A DNA stretch of 64,000 nucleotides from Calycina herbarum (taxonomy: Eukaryota > Ascomycota > Leotiomycetes > Helotiales > Pezizellaceae): the NCBI GenBank assembly GCA_001414485.1, contig LLEY01000099.1, positions 1 to 64,000 of the forward strand, read 5' to 3'. The position numbers and the translations under genes are program-made. This document shows, piece by piece, positions 10,578 to 24,000 of the stretch. How positions within the stretch are numbered: the first letter of the stretch is position 1; every line of letters starts with the position of its first letter. Below the pieces are notes generated by a model, which saw nothing but the letters and a program-made list of their open reading frames with translations, did not search any database and was not told where the DNA came from.

Positions 10578-13301
10578 TGTAATAGAACTATTAGGAATTA
10601 ATCGGAATTAGAATTACCGAGTCTACGTGCTGAATAGGATACGATATAGATGTTATTTCAGGTTTTAGAAAAGCTAGATAGCTTCTAGACTTACTATTGT
10701 CTGAACCTCTTATAAATAGCTGCCTTCTCTCTATCGAGAAAGACTAATTTAGTCTTTTCCTTCGTATTAGAGCCTAGTATTTAGATATGTTATTCTATTA
10801 AACGTACTTCTATATACCTCTTTTGTAGTAGTATCTGTTTTATACTATTATATTAAAAGACTAAATTCGACTCTACTAGGGATAGCCTATTATAATATCT
10901 TACTCGAGCGTGCTAGCGTACCTGCTTCGAATTCGATTTAGCTTAGATTTAGATTAGTATATTAACAACCTTAAATAGCTAGGTAATTAGAGACTACTTA
11001 GACAGCTAGTAATACCGGGGTTTGGTGTCTAAACAGTTAGCTAGTAAAATCGTAGGCGATTCTTACGTTAATAAAAGTAGACTATGCTGAGTACTCTTAA
11101 GACTCCTAATAACCCTCTCTATATAGGGATTACTATATAAGATATAGATAGTCGACGATATATAGTTACCTAAAAGGCTCTTAAATCTACCTCTTAACCC
11201 CTCTCTCTCTTTTTCGAATCGATATACGATATATCGAATTCTAAAGCTCTACTTAAAAGCGTTAAGTAACCTACTAGAGAAACTAGTAGGCCTCTATCTA
11301 AAAGGTCTACGAATCGCACTTATATACTAAAACCTAAGAGGTCTTAGAATAATAACAAAGTTAAAGATAAACAAGACTTCTCTAACGTAGACGAGATATA
11401 AGATATAGTATAAGGCTTAGAAGAAAAACTTTAAGATAACAACGATCAGTTTATATAGTTAGAAAGGATAATAAGCAAACTCTAACTTACCTCTATAAAT
11501 CTACTCTAAATCGATCTAGAGCCTCTTTCGCCTCTAAGTACTATACGAGACCCTTTTTGCTTAAGAGATACTACTATCTCTAATACCTTCTCTTAATAGC
11601 AGACTACTCTCCTAGCCTTAGAAGGTACTCTGAATCCTCTTCTACTCTAAACTGTTAAAAGCAAGATTATAGAAAGGATTAAACCCTTGAATAACAGTAC
11701 CTTACCTACCTACTAATAATAGAAGATATTAGTATATAATAGACTCCTAGTAAACGCTGATTATTATAATACTATACTAACTCGAAAGGCTCTTATCTAG
11801 GGAATAACTACAGGCTACGCTAGGAACTACCTTAAGTCTAGATACGAGTCTAAGTCGATTTATATTACTTTCTATAATTATTAAGATATAATTAAACTTT
11901 TAGATTTATATTTCTTAACTAGATATAAGATAGAGGATATATAGAACGCCTTCTAAGCTTTATAGATAGATGATACTAAAGGTAAAGAAACGTTTACTAA
12001 CTTCAGCGGTCGCTTTTCAAGTATAGCTATACTTAGAGAGATACTAGAGTTAGAATAGTTCTTCTATATATAAGAAAAGATTATACTATAGCTACGAAAC
12101 TTAGCTACTATACTTAAGAGACGTTAGAACTATAACTTCATCGAAATAGTAGTAGATCTTCTAGCTCTAGATAAGGAAAAACACTAAAACGCTAAGTTAT
12201 ATATAGCTAATACGACTAAGCTAGTTAGGACAACTACTTTAATTAAAAAGACTATCTTTTAATCCTTATCTAATATAATACTAGACCTCCTACTACTTAA
12301 ACACGAATCCTTTTCTACTATTTAAAGAGAAGATAAAACCAAGTTCTTATAAAGTACTCTAAATTAGTAGGAAAACGAGGTATTAGATAATATAGTTTAT
12401 ATAACTATATCTAAACCTAGATCAACGTTATATCTATAACTACCTCTTTATTATTCTAGATCTAGGATAGTAAGACTTAATTATTAGTAATAAATAGTTA
12501 AAACATTTTAAAATACTTCTTAACTCTACTAGGAATTAACTTATTTAGCTAGCTGAAACCTTACTAACTCTCTACTTTAGTAAGGAGTCCTTACTTTCTT
12601 TTACCTTCTAGCTAGATTCTAGAAGTCTAATTTAAATTAGATACGAATTAGTTATAAATTAAAGAAGTATATTATCTACTAGAATAAAAGATAAGAATAA
12701 GTAATCTCTTAGCTAAGTTATTACTATCTTCTATAATATCGACTTCTAAATTCTAACTTTTTCGCCTCTAACTCCTATCTAAATCTCCTCTAGATAATCA
12801 AGGGATTAGACTATATACTCTTTTAGTAAATACTTTACTTTAGTAGGAAACACCTAATATAGGTAATATCTACGAATAAGGCTAGCTATAACTTATATCC
12901 TATCTTTTACTAAACACCTTACTTAATAAACTATATTTTAAATAATATATACGACAATCCTTCTACTACTAATACTATACTAATAATATAAAGACTTAAG
13001 AACGAGTCTTTTTTAAGAAGAAGGGATATAATAGAACTATTAGGAATTGATCGGAATTAGAATTACTAAGTCTATATACTAAATAGGATACGATATAAAT
13101 ATTATTTTAGGTTTTAGAAAAGCTAGATAGCTTCTAGACTTACTATTATCTAAACCTCTTATAAATAGCTACCTCCTCTCTATTAGGAAAGACTAATTTA
13201 GTCTTTTCCTTTATATTAGAGCCTAGTATTTAGATATGTTATTCTATCGAACGCACTTCTATATACCTCTTTTGTAGTAGTATCCGTTTCGTACTATTAT
13301 A
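10578..13301 (+). mobile_element. Short gag-bearing gypsy derivative without reverse transcriptase
   Basis: Two 275-bp LTRs (10578-10852 and 13027-13301) are the reverse complement of those of the 13,908-21,448 element, so it is the same family in the opposite orientation. The whole element is 2,724 bp. The 5' internal part matches the gag-side end of the large element, for example the stretch near 10,890-11,120 against 20,930-21,150 inverted. A polypurine tract (AAGAAGAAGGGA) sits directly before the right LTR, as in the large element. I find no reverse transcriptase or integrase motifs in the roughly 2.2-kb interior. It therefore looks like a deletion derivative moved by partner enzymes. 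Target duplications are not clean (GAGAG left, AGAGG right). Confidence 0.8.
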
Positions 13302-13902
13302 AGAGGTCTATCTTAGTAACTCTAAATATCTACTAATCCTCTAATCCTTTAAATACTATAGTAACTCTCTTTTCTACTCTTAAGACTTAATATTTCTCGT
13401 TAATTACTAATTTATAATCTTAACTAAGTAGATAGGTAATAATATCTAACTTTAAATATCTATTATATTTATTAAATCCTTCTAAGTAATACTATTACTA
13501 TTTAGTAGTATCTCTCTTTAGATTAGTAACTATCTATATATCTCTCTTCTTAGAGTAGTTATTAGATACTATCTATTCTAGTCCTAGTTTCTTAAATTTA
13601 ATACTTTCTCTTCTAGTAATAGTACTAACTATAGTTACTCGGTCTTAGTTGTTTTATACTATTATATAAGTAGTTAAGATAGTAGAATTAATTCCTTAAG
13701 TAGAATATAGGCTTTAAAAGTTAGGTTTCTAGCTTTCTATATATATCTATCTATTTCCTCTTTTAAAAATTCTAATAAATATCTATGTCTTATCTTATTT
13801 AGGTTTATATATTCTAAGATCTATCTCTAATAAGTTAGATACTAACTCTAATAACTCTAATAAACTTATTAATAACGATGATTTATATTCTACTTAAAGT
13901 AG
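13302..13902. other. RIP-mutated DNA between two LTR elements
   Basis: About 600 bp lie between the short derivative and the large gypsy element. It has the same CA/TG-poor composition. It is probably a continuation of one of the older interrupted elements, but neither strand gives a recognisable domain. The last bases (TAATT, 13903-13907) are the target duplication of the next element. Confidence 0.5.
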
Positions 13903-13907
13903 TAATT

Positions 13908-14182
13908 TATAACGGTACGAAACGGATACTACTACACAAGAGGTATATAGAAGTGCGTTCGATAGAATGACATATCCGAATACTAGGCTCTGATACGAAG
14001 GAAAAGACTAAATTAGTCTTTCCCGATAGAGAGGAGGCAGCTATTTATAAGAGGTTCGGATAATAGTAAGTCTAGAAGCTATCTGGCTTTTCTAAAACCC
14101 GAAATAACATCTGTATCGTATCCTATTCGGTACGTAGACTCGGCAATTCTAATTCCGATTAATTCTTGATAGTTCTATCACA
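13908..14182 (-). repeat. 3' LTR of the large gypsy element
   Basis: 275 bp, paired with 21174-21448. The minus-strand start TGTGATAG is intact here. Inverted relatives lie at 10578-10852 and 13027-13301. Confidence 0.92.
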
Positions 14183-14639
14183 TCCCCCCTTCTTAAAAAG
14201 ACTCGTCCTCGAGGCTTCGTATTATCGGTGCAGTATCGGTACGATATCGGTAAGCGGTGTCTATAAGCGGCAGTATTATCGTTTATAGTTTAAATTGTAG
14301 TTTATTAGTTGTCTTTTATATAATAATAGTAACAAACGAAAAAAGAGATCTAATTAGCTATTAGGTAGGAGTCGGTAGGCTGTAGTAGTATTTACGACTT
14401 ATTCGCTATTACTGTTTATAATAATAGTAATAAATAACAATTGTAATACGCTAGCTATTGTTGTCAGTTGTATATTAGTAGCTAACTCGCCCTCGATTCT
14501 GATTTCTTTTCCTCTTTCCTTTCTAATAAATAATAATAAATCAAATCGTAAGAATACCCTCCGATTAGGTATATCTTCCTATACTAACGTCTTTAGACAT
14601 ATAAACATATAATACATATACACCTATAACGTAAGTCTT

Positions 14640-15420
14640 CACCTTCAGAGTCGGGGCTGATTCGGAGTGCTAATCAGTTTATATAGTATAATGCCTCTTC
14701 CTTGCCCTGCTGGTACCTTTCTAGATGCCTACCGCGTCTGCTGCGTTCGGTGCCTTTAGGCAAAAGCTAGAGACAGGGAGCACGAGTATGTCTTCGTAAA
14801 AGACATATCTAAGAAGTGCGAGTATTACGTTAGGCAGAACGCCGTTTATGTCCTAGTAAGCAGTCCTGAGTTTAAACTAAGTCTAAACCTATACTGACTA
14901 TTATAGTTGCCCTAGTTCGTAGAGAAGGAGTTTATTATCTTATAGCTCTTAGAAAGCCTGGTTACGATTAAGAAGGCTGCTAAGGCTATTAACAAGATCA
15001 TAGTCGTTGCTGCTACGGAGGCACCTAAGACTATAACGGAGTTGTAGTACTCGCTCCTCGAGGAGACTCGGGCGCTTCGCGTCGAGGTTGCTATAAGTAT
15101 TCCTCCCTTGGTCGGTGCGGTTACGGAGGTGATTTTAGACTAACATTCCAACAGGCCGGTAATGCTATGCAGGTCCAGATTTAGGACCTCTTCGAAGCCT
15201 ATCTAAAGAGCTTGCGGGTCGCGGGTGGTCGTCAGAGCAAGAAGCGTAAGCACGCGGAGGTAGAGGGGGTTCCTAGGGATAAGCCGGTTCAGGTCCCTTT
15301 CGGTAGAGAGAATGGCGAGGAGGAGGATTATAAGGACGAGGATAATAAGGAGGAGGCTGAGGCTGCTGTTACACAGCTGGCTAACGGGGCAGCTGAGGCG
15401 GAGGAGGTTGAGCTTTAGAT
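14640..15420 (+). pseudogene. Antisense ORF region inside the gypsy element
   Basis: This stretch is visibly richer in CA, TG and GC than the rest of the element and reads coherently on the plus strand, opposite to gag-pol. A start at 14,691 gives MPLPCPAGTFLDAYRVCCVR, with a Cys-rich segment, then a helical middle broken by several TAG codons. The 3' part is fully open (15,212-15,418), beginning RVAGGRQSKKRKHAEVEG, with a basic cluster like a nuclear localisation signal followed by an acidic tail. Cys spacing (CxxC, then KCEY where Tyr may replace Cys) suggests a former zinc-binding motif, an inference. I recall that some Botrytis Boty-type gypsy elements carry an additional antisense gene. 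Whether this is the same gene is untested. Confidence 0.6.
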
Positions 15421-18400
15421 CCTGTTCAGTAGCAACTCGGTGTTGTCTTCTTATTCTTCTACTTTGTCGATTTTAAGTTACTTAGAGGTAACTAGGATTA
15501 GTAGTATTCTTAAGAGTTGTTTAGTTGAATAATAAACTCTTTACTTATCCTTATCTGTTTCCTATATACGTATCTATTTAGAGAGGAGTCGGGGTAGTCC
15601 TAGTTGCTCTAGGTATTTAACGTAGAAGTCCTTTAATCGATATAGTAAACCTTAAAAATTGTTAGTAGAATACTAAGTAGGGTCTGAATTATAGCCGACC
15701 TATTTTACTTAATACTATAGTTGTCTCCTAAAAAGTCTACTAGCGAGAATCTCTTAAACTTCCTATTCTTATATACTTTAAATAATCTCTAAGAGTAGCT
15801 CTAGGGCTTCCTATCTAGGTAGGGGGGTATTCGGGTCCTTAGATAGTATATTCGTAGCGAAAACGTTATAAATTAATAATCCTTCTAGGAGCTTTAACCT
15901 ATAAGAGTATCTTACACGTTCTAGTATTTCAAAAGGTTCTGTCTACTACTTAGCTAGCTTTTAGCTAGGTCGATTTATCTTAAGGTTCCTTATTAATAAG
16001 TAGACTTTATTACTAACATCCTAGTCGATAGCTCTTTAGTATTAATTCGTATTATCTTATATTCTCTACTAGGCTTTAGTTATATTGTCTTTAGCTACGT
16101 TCTAGGCCGAGTATATACGTTAGGCTATTTTAGCTGCCTTATCGTAATTTAATCGTTCCCGAGGAATAGAAGTCTTTAGAGTATTCTAGTCCTACGAGGT
16201 TCTCGAATTAAGTCTGAACTTAAGCTGATAAGAGGTTATACCGATTAAGAAGTATAGGAGGGTTATTTATACTCGGTCTATTAGAGGGATTAACTCGCTC
16301 TAATTATCCTAGTAGTAGGTTACGAAAGGCCTTAGTCTCTAATCGATATATCGGTTTATAATCTCTGTCTAACTATCTATTTATTTATAGTAAGCTATAG
16401 AGAGCTTAAGCTTAATACTAATAATATAATAGAATTCCGTCTAAAAAGCTAAGACGAATTAAGGTCCTCTATTAGACGTAATCGATTTAGAATAGTGTCT
16501 AAAACGATAGATCTACTATATAAAAAGTTGAGCTAATCCTCTAGCGTCGGTTGTAGAATAGTAGGGAATAGATACTAAATCCTTTCCGAGGCGGTCGATG
16601 AATACTAGTATAGCGTTATATCCTTGTTTGTCTTTTAGAAAGGACTTAAAATCTATATATAAATGCTATATCGGGTAATTAGGAACTGGTAGTAGGTAAA
16701 GAAACCCTTGCTATTTAGTCTGTCGAGGATAAGAGTATCTATACGCTCGGTAGTTAGCTACGTACACTTTATAGTCTAAACCTATGCCGATCTAGTAGTA
16801 GGCGGAAGCTAATAACTGGTATATCTTTCGAGCACTTAGGTAAGTACTAGATACTTGGTTGTAGACTTCTTAGATTAGATTTGTATAGAGTTCAGTGTTT
16901 CTTTAGATATAAAGCCGTCTTCTAAATAGGAGTAAATTATCTAGTAAGATAGTATAACCGTTCTTAAGTTAGCTACGCTCTTCCTAGAAGGATTGTATAT
17001 TATTTGTCTTTAGCCTCTAAATCAGGTCCGACCTAGATTTTAGTATAATATCTAGCTAAATCGTACTAATAGATGTCGCTTATTTTTATAAAAAGGTTTA
17101 AGTAAGGTCGGTATTGATTCGGGGGTCTAACCTAACAGGTCTGAAAAGGGTACGCGAGCGGCTGTCTAACTTAACCTAATCCTATATTTTAATATCTTAC
17201 TCGCGTCTAGTTAGGATATCTGTCTTTTAATTTACTATTCTAGATATAAATCGGATCTAGAAATTAAAGTTGGATAGGAATTCTATTTATTATACTTACT
17301 TAGCCGTAAGTAGCTTAGTTATTATAAAGTATTCTAAGAATCTATGGTCCGAGTATACGTCGATATAGCTCTAATACGATATAAGTTCAGGCCTCTACTT
17401 CTTAAACGCTTTGATAATTATAAATAATTCCTTATTATAGATTTCCTAATTCGCTTCATAGCCGACTAAGACATAGGAGTAAAAACCTATAGAATACTAC
17501 TGATTACTATATTATTAGAAGAATATACCTACTATTACTCTATTAGAAGAGTCTGTCTCTAGCTTCGTATTAAGTTCAGGGTCGAAGTAGTATAAAGCTT
17601 GAACTAAGAGTAGCTAGGTCTGTAATTCTTCGAAGGCTTTCTCGTATTCAGGTGTCTACTAAAACGGCTTAGAAGGGCGCGTTATAGTAGTTAGAGGTTT
17701 TACGATTTTGCCGAAGTTCTTAATAAATTGTCTATAGAAACTATAAAAGCCTAGATAGGACTTTACACCTGTTATAGTGCTAGGTCGGACCTAGTTATAT
17801 AGAGGTTCTACTTTCTTAGGGTCTACTTTGAGTCCTTTCGTAGTTAATATATAACTAAGATATTTAACTTAGGTAATACTAAATTTGCTTTTCTTAATAT
17901 CTACTTAGAGTCCTACTTCTTAGAGCCGATTTAGGACCTTCCTAACTTATTCCTTATATTCTTCGATACTGTCTAAATAAATTAATATATCGTCTAGGTA
18001 AGCGATATAGAAGTTATCTAGATATTCGATTAAGACGTCGTTTATATAACGTTAGTAGGTAGCGGGTCTATTATAGAGTCTAAAAGGAAGGACCTTATAT
18101 TTATATATTCTATACTTAGTCTTAAACGTGGTTATCTCTTCTAAGTTAGGGTCTATTCGGATACAGTAGAAGGCTTATCGTATATCTAACTTAGTAAAGA
18201 TCTTAGCTTTCCTTATTCTCGAAAGGAGTTCGTCGATATAAGGAATCGGGTAGGGGTCGTTTTAGGTAAGAGTATTAAGCTTCTAATAATCGATATAGAA
18301 CCGTAGCTTATCGCTATTAGGCTTTTTAATAAAGAGTACTAGTAAGGCGAAAGAACTATTACTATTGATAATAAATCCTTTATTTAAATTATCGATAAGA

Positions 18401-21173
18401 TACTCTTTCGTCGCTTATAGCTCTATAGTTAACTGTCGATATAGTAGGGAGTAGAAGGTAAGAAGTAGTTTATTTAAGGTGATTTTATAATCATATTTAT
18501 AGTAAAGAGGAAGTTTATCTAAGGCTACCTTTAAGAATATATCTTAGTATAAGAAATAACATTTAGGGAGTTAGAACTATATCAGATCTATAGTCTTAGC
18601 GTCGTCTATAAGCAGAGCTAACTTCTCTTTAATAATCCGATCTAATTCGTAGATACTAGTTATAAAGAACTCGGTATTAGGTCGTTTTATATCAAAATAT
18701 AAAGCATTCGCACTTATCTCGCTAATAAATAAGTATGTAGTCTAATCCGTCTAGGCTATACTTACAGGTCGGAGGGGATTTAGACCAGAGTCGGAAGCAG
18801 AAAGGTTAGGAGTTAGAGTCGTAGATAACAGTAATAACTTAGCTAAGAGTTTACCCTTCTTCCGTCGTTTTTCGTCTTAATAAAGAGTGTAATCCCTTCT
18901 ATTCGTATCCGACTATATATTTAAATAAGGCTTCTAGATCTAGCTAGAAGTTAAAGAAAGTAAGATCTCCTTTCCAAAGTAAGTAGTCGATAGAGTTTCG
19001 GCTAGCTAAATAAGTTAATTCCTAGCAGGGTTAAGAAGAATTTTAAAGTGTTTTAACTATTTATTTCTAATAATTAAGTCTTATTATCTAAGATTTAGGA
19101 CGATAAAGAGGTAGTTATAGATATAACGTCTATCTAGGTTCAGATATAGCTATATAAACCGCGTTACCTTACTCTTAATACTACTATCGTATCTACGAAC
19201 AGGCACCGAGTATAGTAAATTTTAAATCTACAATCCTAGTAATTAAGCTAGTCGTAGGGCTAAAGGTCGATTTAAGAATAGAAAACTGTTCGCTTCTATA
19301 TCTATCAAAGCTTGTAACTTAACACCGTATCTGTGTATACTAAGGGTCGTATCTATAAGGAATTGGTTTCCTCCTATAAGGCTAGAAAGATCAAGGTTTA
19401 ATAGGTTATATTTACGTAGGCTTAGAAAGAAGTCTTTACCTAGGCTGCCTCGTTTTCCCTCTAATCCGGGTCTAAATCGGAGTACTCTACAAGGACTTGT
19501 ATATTATCTTCGTCTACTTCCTAGACTATCTCTTTAATACTAGATAGCTAAGAGTAATCGGGTTTATAATATCTGGGCTTACTATAGTAGTAACACGTTA
19601 TACTAGCTAGGACTCGATCCATAGTCTTTTAGCGTTTAGGAGTCGAGGTAGGTTTGAAAGTTTAGGAAGTGGTCTAAACAGTAGAGAAGGATCCTCGTAT
19701 AAGTAGGGAGGGTTTTAGTGTTATACTAGATAAGGGTTGAAAGGCAGTCCTTTTAACTGAAGTAGTTATACTAACTGGCTTAGTTATATTAGCTGTGTAT
19801 AACTCAGCGTTTCAGCGTTTTTCCTTATCTAAGGCTAGAAGATCTACTACTATTTCGACGAAGTTATAGTTCCAACGTCTCTTAAGTATAGTAGCTAAGT
19901 TTCATAGCTATAGTATAATCTTTTCCTATATATAGAAGAACCGTTCTAACTCTAGTATCCCTCTGAGTATAGCTATACTTGAAAAGCGACCTCTAAAGTT
20001 AGTAAACGTTTCTCTAGTATAATCCTTTCCACCTATCTATAAGGCCTAGAAGGCGTTCCATATATCCTCTATCTTGTATCTAGTTAAGAAATATAAATCT
20101 AAAAGTTTAATTATATCTTAATAATCGTAGAAAGTAATATAAATCGATTTAGACTTATATCTAGGCTTAAGGTAGTTCCTAGCAAGTCTAGTAGTTATTC
20201 CCTATATAAGAGCCTTTTAAGTCGAGCTTGTATTATAATAATCGGCATTTACTAGTAGTCTATCGTGTACTAATATCTTCTATTATCGGTATATAGATAA
20301 TATACTATTATCTAAGGGTTTAATCTTTTCTATAATCTTGCTTTTCGCGGGTCAGATAGGATTCGGACTACCTTCGGGGTCGAGTAGGGTGGTCTACCGT
20401 CGAGGGAAGGTATTAGAGGCAGGATCTCTTAAGCGAAAGGGGTCTGGTATAGGACTTAGAAGGGAAGGAGGGTCGTTCTCGGATCAGGATCGTTAAGGTT
20501 AAGAGTCTCTGATTTAATTCCTAAGTTCGCTTATAATTGATTCTAACTATATAAACCGATCGTTGTTATCTTAAAGTTTTTCTTCTAAGCCTTATACTAC
20601 GTCTTATATCTCGTCTGTATTAGAAAAGTCTTAGTTGTCTTTAGGGTTTCAAGTAGTTTGCTTTCCTTTCTAGGACCTTTTATTCTTAGGCGTGCGAGTG
20701 TGGTTCGTAGACCTTTTAGAGGGGGGTCTACTAGCTTCCCTAGTAGGTTGCTCAACGCTCTTAAGCGGAGCTTTAGAGGGACCTAGAGTCTCTCCTTGTT
20801 CTAGCATATCGTATGCCGTTTAGAGGGGTTAAGGGGTAGATTTAGGAGCCTTCTAGGTAACTGTATATCGTCGACTATCTATATCTTATATAGCAATCCC
20901 TATACAGAGAGGGTTATTAGGAGTCTTAAGAGTACTTAGCATAGTCTACTTCTATTAACGTAAGAATCGCCTACGATTTTACTAGCTAACTATTTAGATA
21001 CTAAACCCCGGTATTACTAGCCGTCTAGGTAGTCTCTGATTACCTAGCTATTTAAGGTTGTTGATATACTGATCCGAATCTAGGCTGAATCGAATTCGAA
21101 GCAAGTACGCTAGCACGCTCGAGTAAGATATTATAACAGGCCGTCCTCAGCGGAGTCGAATTTGGTCTTTTAA

Positions 21174-21448
21174 TATAATAGCACGAAACGGATACTACTA
21201 TATAAGAGGTATATAGAAGTGCGTTCGATAGAATGACATATCCGAATACTAGGCTCTAATACGAAGGAAAAGACCAAATTAGTCTTTCCTAATAGAGAGG
21301 AGGCAGCTATTTACAAGAGGTTCGGACAATAGTAAGTCTAGAAGCTATCTAGCTTTTCCAAAACCTAAAACAACATCTGTATCGTATCCTATTCGGCACG
21401 TAGACTCGGCAATTCTAATTCCGATCAATTCCTGATAGTTCTATTATA
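21174..21448 (-). repeat. 5' LTR of the large gypsy element
   Basis: 275 bp, identical in length to 13908-14182, with transition differences. Target duplication TAATT follows at 21449-21453. Confidence 0.92.
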
Positions 21449-21453
21449 TAATT

Positions 21454-23161
21454 CGTATTCTATTTCTAACTATATATTATAATATTTCTTAAGAAGTAGA
21501 TCTCTATTATTATTATTATTATTATAAACCTTACTAACTTATAACTTAATTCCTTTATTTAGCTATAGATATATAACGTCTATTATTATATATATAGTAT
21601 CTATTTAATCTATATACTATATTCTCTAGCTTTAAGCTCTTTGTCTATAAGTTCGATTTTGTTAAGTAAGACTACTTCTTTTTAAACAGTAGTATTAACC
21701 TATCTCTTCTCTTTAAAGTCCTTCTTCTTACTATACTTATTTACTCTATAGCTAAAAAGGCTATAGTTATAATATAAGTTCTACTTACGTCGACGATTTC
21801 GCTTCTTCTAGAAAAGTTCTTCTTTCTTTAGAAAGGTCTTTTTCTATATAGCGTTCGTCTTCTTACTATATTTATTAGTATAGACGTGTTTCTACTTTCT
21901 CGACTCTTTACTTCTCTTTCTATATCTAGAGTTACTCTTTCTAAATTTATATAGTCGGTTATCTAGCTAGACGACCTTCTCTATTATATCTATAATAGTT
22001 TAAATAATAAGTTTTATTTAACTATCTTCTTATAAATATATACTTTTAATCCTCTATAAAAGAGTTCTATAAGAGTAATAGTATTCTATCCCGATTTCGT
22101 TCTATAATATTAGAATTTATTAGTATAATCTATTACTAATCTAGTTTAGTATAAATCTAAGAGCTTATATATAGTAGTTTAGATTATATTAAAGTCTCTA
22201 AAGACTTTTCTAATAGTTATCTTAAATCTCTTCTAAGATTTAAATATAGTCTTAGTTAATTCTATCTTTCCGTCTTTATCTTTATTCTTAAAAAAGTCTT
22301 CTAAATATAGCTAAGCCTATTCTAATACTAATTCCCTTAGATAGAAAATAGCGAAGATAGTTTATAAGTTATAATTACCTTCGAATTTATCTAAGTTAAA
22401 ATTAAAGTAGATATCTATTTAAAGAAGAAACGAGTTAAGTTTCTTATACTTTCTATAATACGTGTCTAGTATCTTAACTTTAATAGACTTAAGTACTCGA
22501 CCTTATAAGGCTCGGAGACGTCTAGTATACTAATATTATTATCGTTTCTAGCTGATTATATACTAGTAGTAGTCTCTCTAGTAGTACTTCTAGATATTCT
22601 TATAACGTTAACTTAACTAGTATTTAGACTAGCTACCGCGGCGGAGGTTACTAAAGCTATAGCGACTAAACTTCTAAGCAGGTACTTAAAGTATAACGAA
22701 ACTTAAATAAACTAAATAAAGGTAACTAAGTTTTAAAGGTTAGTATATAAGTAAGAAGTACAGATACGCCGAAGTATTTACTTAGAAGTAAACTCGTTAC
22801 TTATATTAAGAATATAAAATAAGATAATAAGATTAATAACTAAAGTTAAGTACAAAGCTTCTATCTAATAGCAGACGTACTAGTCTTATATAAAACCTTC
22901 GTTTTCTAAGTATATCGCTTATATCGCTTATTAATACTATCGATATATCGCCTATATTACTCGGTAATATAAGCGATATATATTACGTAATTCCTAATAT
23001 TATTCTAATAGTAAGATCCTAGAATTCTAAATACCTCTATACTATAGATCCTCTTCTATATTACCTTCTATTTCCTAGACGTTATATCTTATTCTATTAG
23101 AACGCTATCTAGACTACTTACTACGTAAAACGTGATTTATAATATAACCTCTATCTTAATC
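21454..23161 (-). mobile_element. Second, inverted 5' part of the third gypsy family
   Basis: The outer end (about 22,690-23,161) is the reverse complement of 9,508-9,990, covering an LTR-like stretch and the beginning of the internal region. Further in, the minus strand reads as a decayed gag, with in-frame stops at expected Gln codons. The large gypsy element is inserted at its inner edge, at 21,449. A (TTA)n microsatellite lies near 21,511-21,535. No partner LTR was identified, so this copy is truncated or interrupted. Confidence 0.55.
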
Positions 23162-23199
23162 TAAAAGTAGCCGCGTTTAAAAGAAAGTTTTAAGCGTCT

Positions 23200-24000
23200 A
23201 AACTAGGAAAGCTAATCTAAAACGCTTATAAGTATATAGCTATAGCCGCGTAGCTAAGAAGAAGAAGAGAGAGGCTATTAAAAGTAGAAAAGGTAATACT
23301 ATACTTCTAGAGAGTAAGACAAGAGTAGAAAGGAAAGTAGAGAATAGAGAGAGAGAGGTTCGAGTATAATACTATACTTAAAAAATAGAAAAAGCACCTA
23401 GAAGCCTAGAGGAAGAGAATCTAGGAGAAGAACTCTATATAATATATAGAAGTATTAGATAAGATAGACCTCGACGATTAGAAGCTATAGAAGGTTTATA
23501 AAGGACTTACTAAAGCGAAGAGTTCGCTACTTATATAAGTATAAACAGGAGTAATAGAGCTTAACGTCTTCCTCTTTTTAAGAAGAGTACTAGACTAACT
23601 TATACTATAGTATAGATACGTAGGTAGTAGAGATATAGTAGAGCACCTTATACTATTTTACTATAAGATATTATAAGAAAGAGAAGCACTAGTAAAAACT
23701 CTTAGAAAGCGGATTAGAAACCTTAGAGAACTAAGAGAGGCACTAGTAGATAGGAAGCTAGTACTAAGAATTACTACTTAGCTGCTTAGGTTAGGAAGAC
23801 TCTAGAAGTATAGACTCGCGCTAGAACTACTAGAGAAAGACAGAGAGGAGAATAAGAAGGAAGTAAGAGAGAGAGAGAAAGAGGAGGAGATAGCCGAGGT
23901 ATACTAAAAGATAAGACCTAGGCTTAGGTAGTTCTAAGAGAGCGCTTAAAGAGCGCTAGAGCTAGCTACGGCTCTTATACTACTAATATACACTTTAACA
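23200..24000 (+). mobile_element. LINE (Tad-like) 3' end, RIP-mutated fragment
   Basis: The plus strand keeps a decayed C-terminus of a LINE ORF2. The segment VYKGLTKAKSSLLI, followed by TGVIELNVFLFLRRVLD and later DIVEHLILFYY (near 23,480-23,670), has the order seen after the RNase H domain in fungal Tad1-type elements. An Arg/Glu-rich tail then runs to about 23,910. Stops (TAG for CAG) break the frame. The 5' end of the LINE is missing; the inverted gypsy copy abuts it. No LTRs are associated. Confidence 0.6.

Larger units (their letters stand above)
13908..21448 (-). mobile_element. Ty3/gypsy LTR retrotransposon carrying an extra antisense ORF
   Basis: The element is 7,541 bp with equal 275-bp LTRs (13908-14182 and 21174-21448) and an exact TAATT target duplication (13903-13907 and 21449-21453). 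A polypurine tract (AAGAAGGGGGGA on the minus strand) directly abuts the left LTR, fixing minus orientation. On the minus strand, gag-like sequence lies around 19,500-20,900. Reverse transcriptase follows near 17,900-18,320: LRFYIDY, PYPIPYIDELL, FTKLDIR and the active site AYLDDILIY. RNase H and integrase would occupy about 15,700-17,700. The region 14,640-15,420, between pol and the 3' LTR, is different (separate entry). TAG and TAA replace expected Gln codons throughout, so the copy is dead. Confidence 0.92.
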
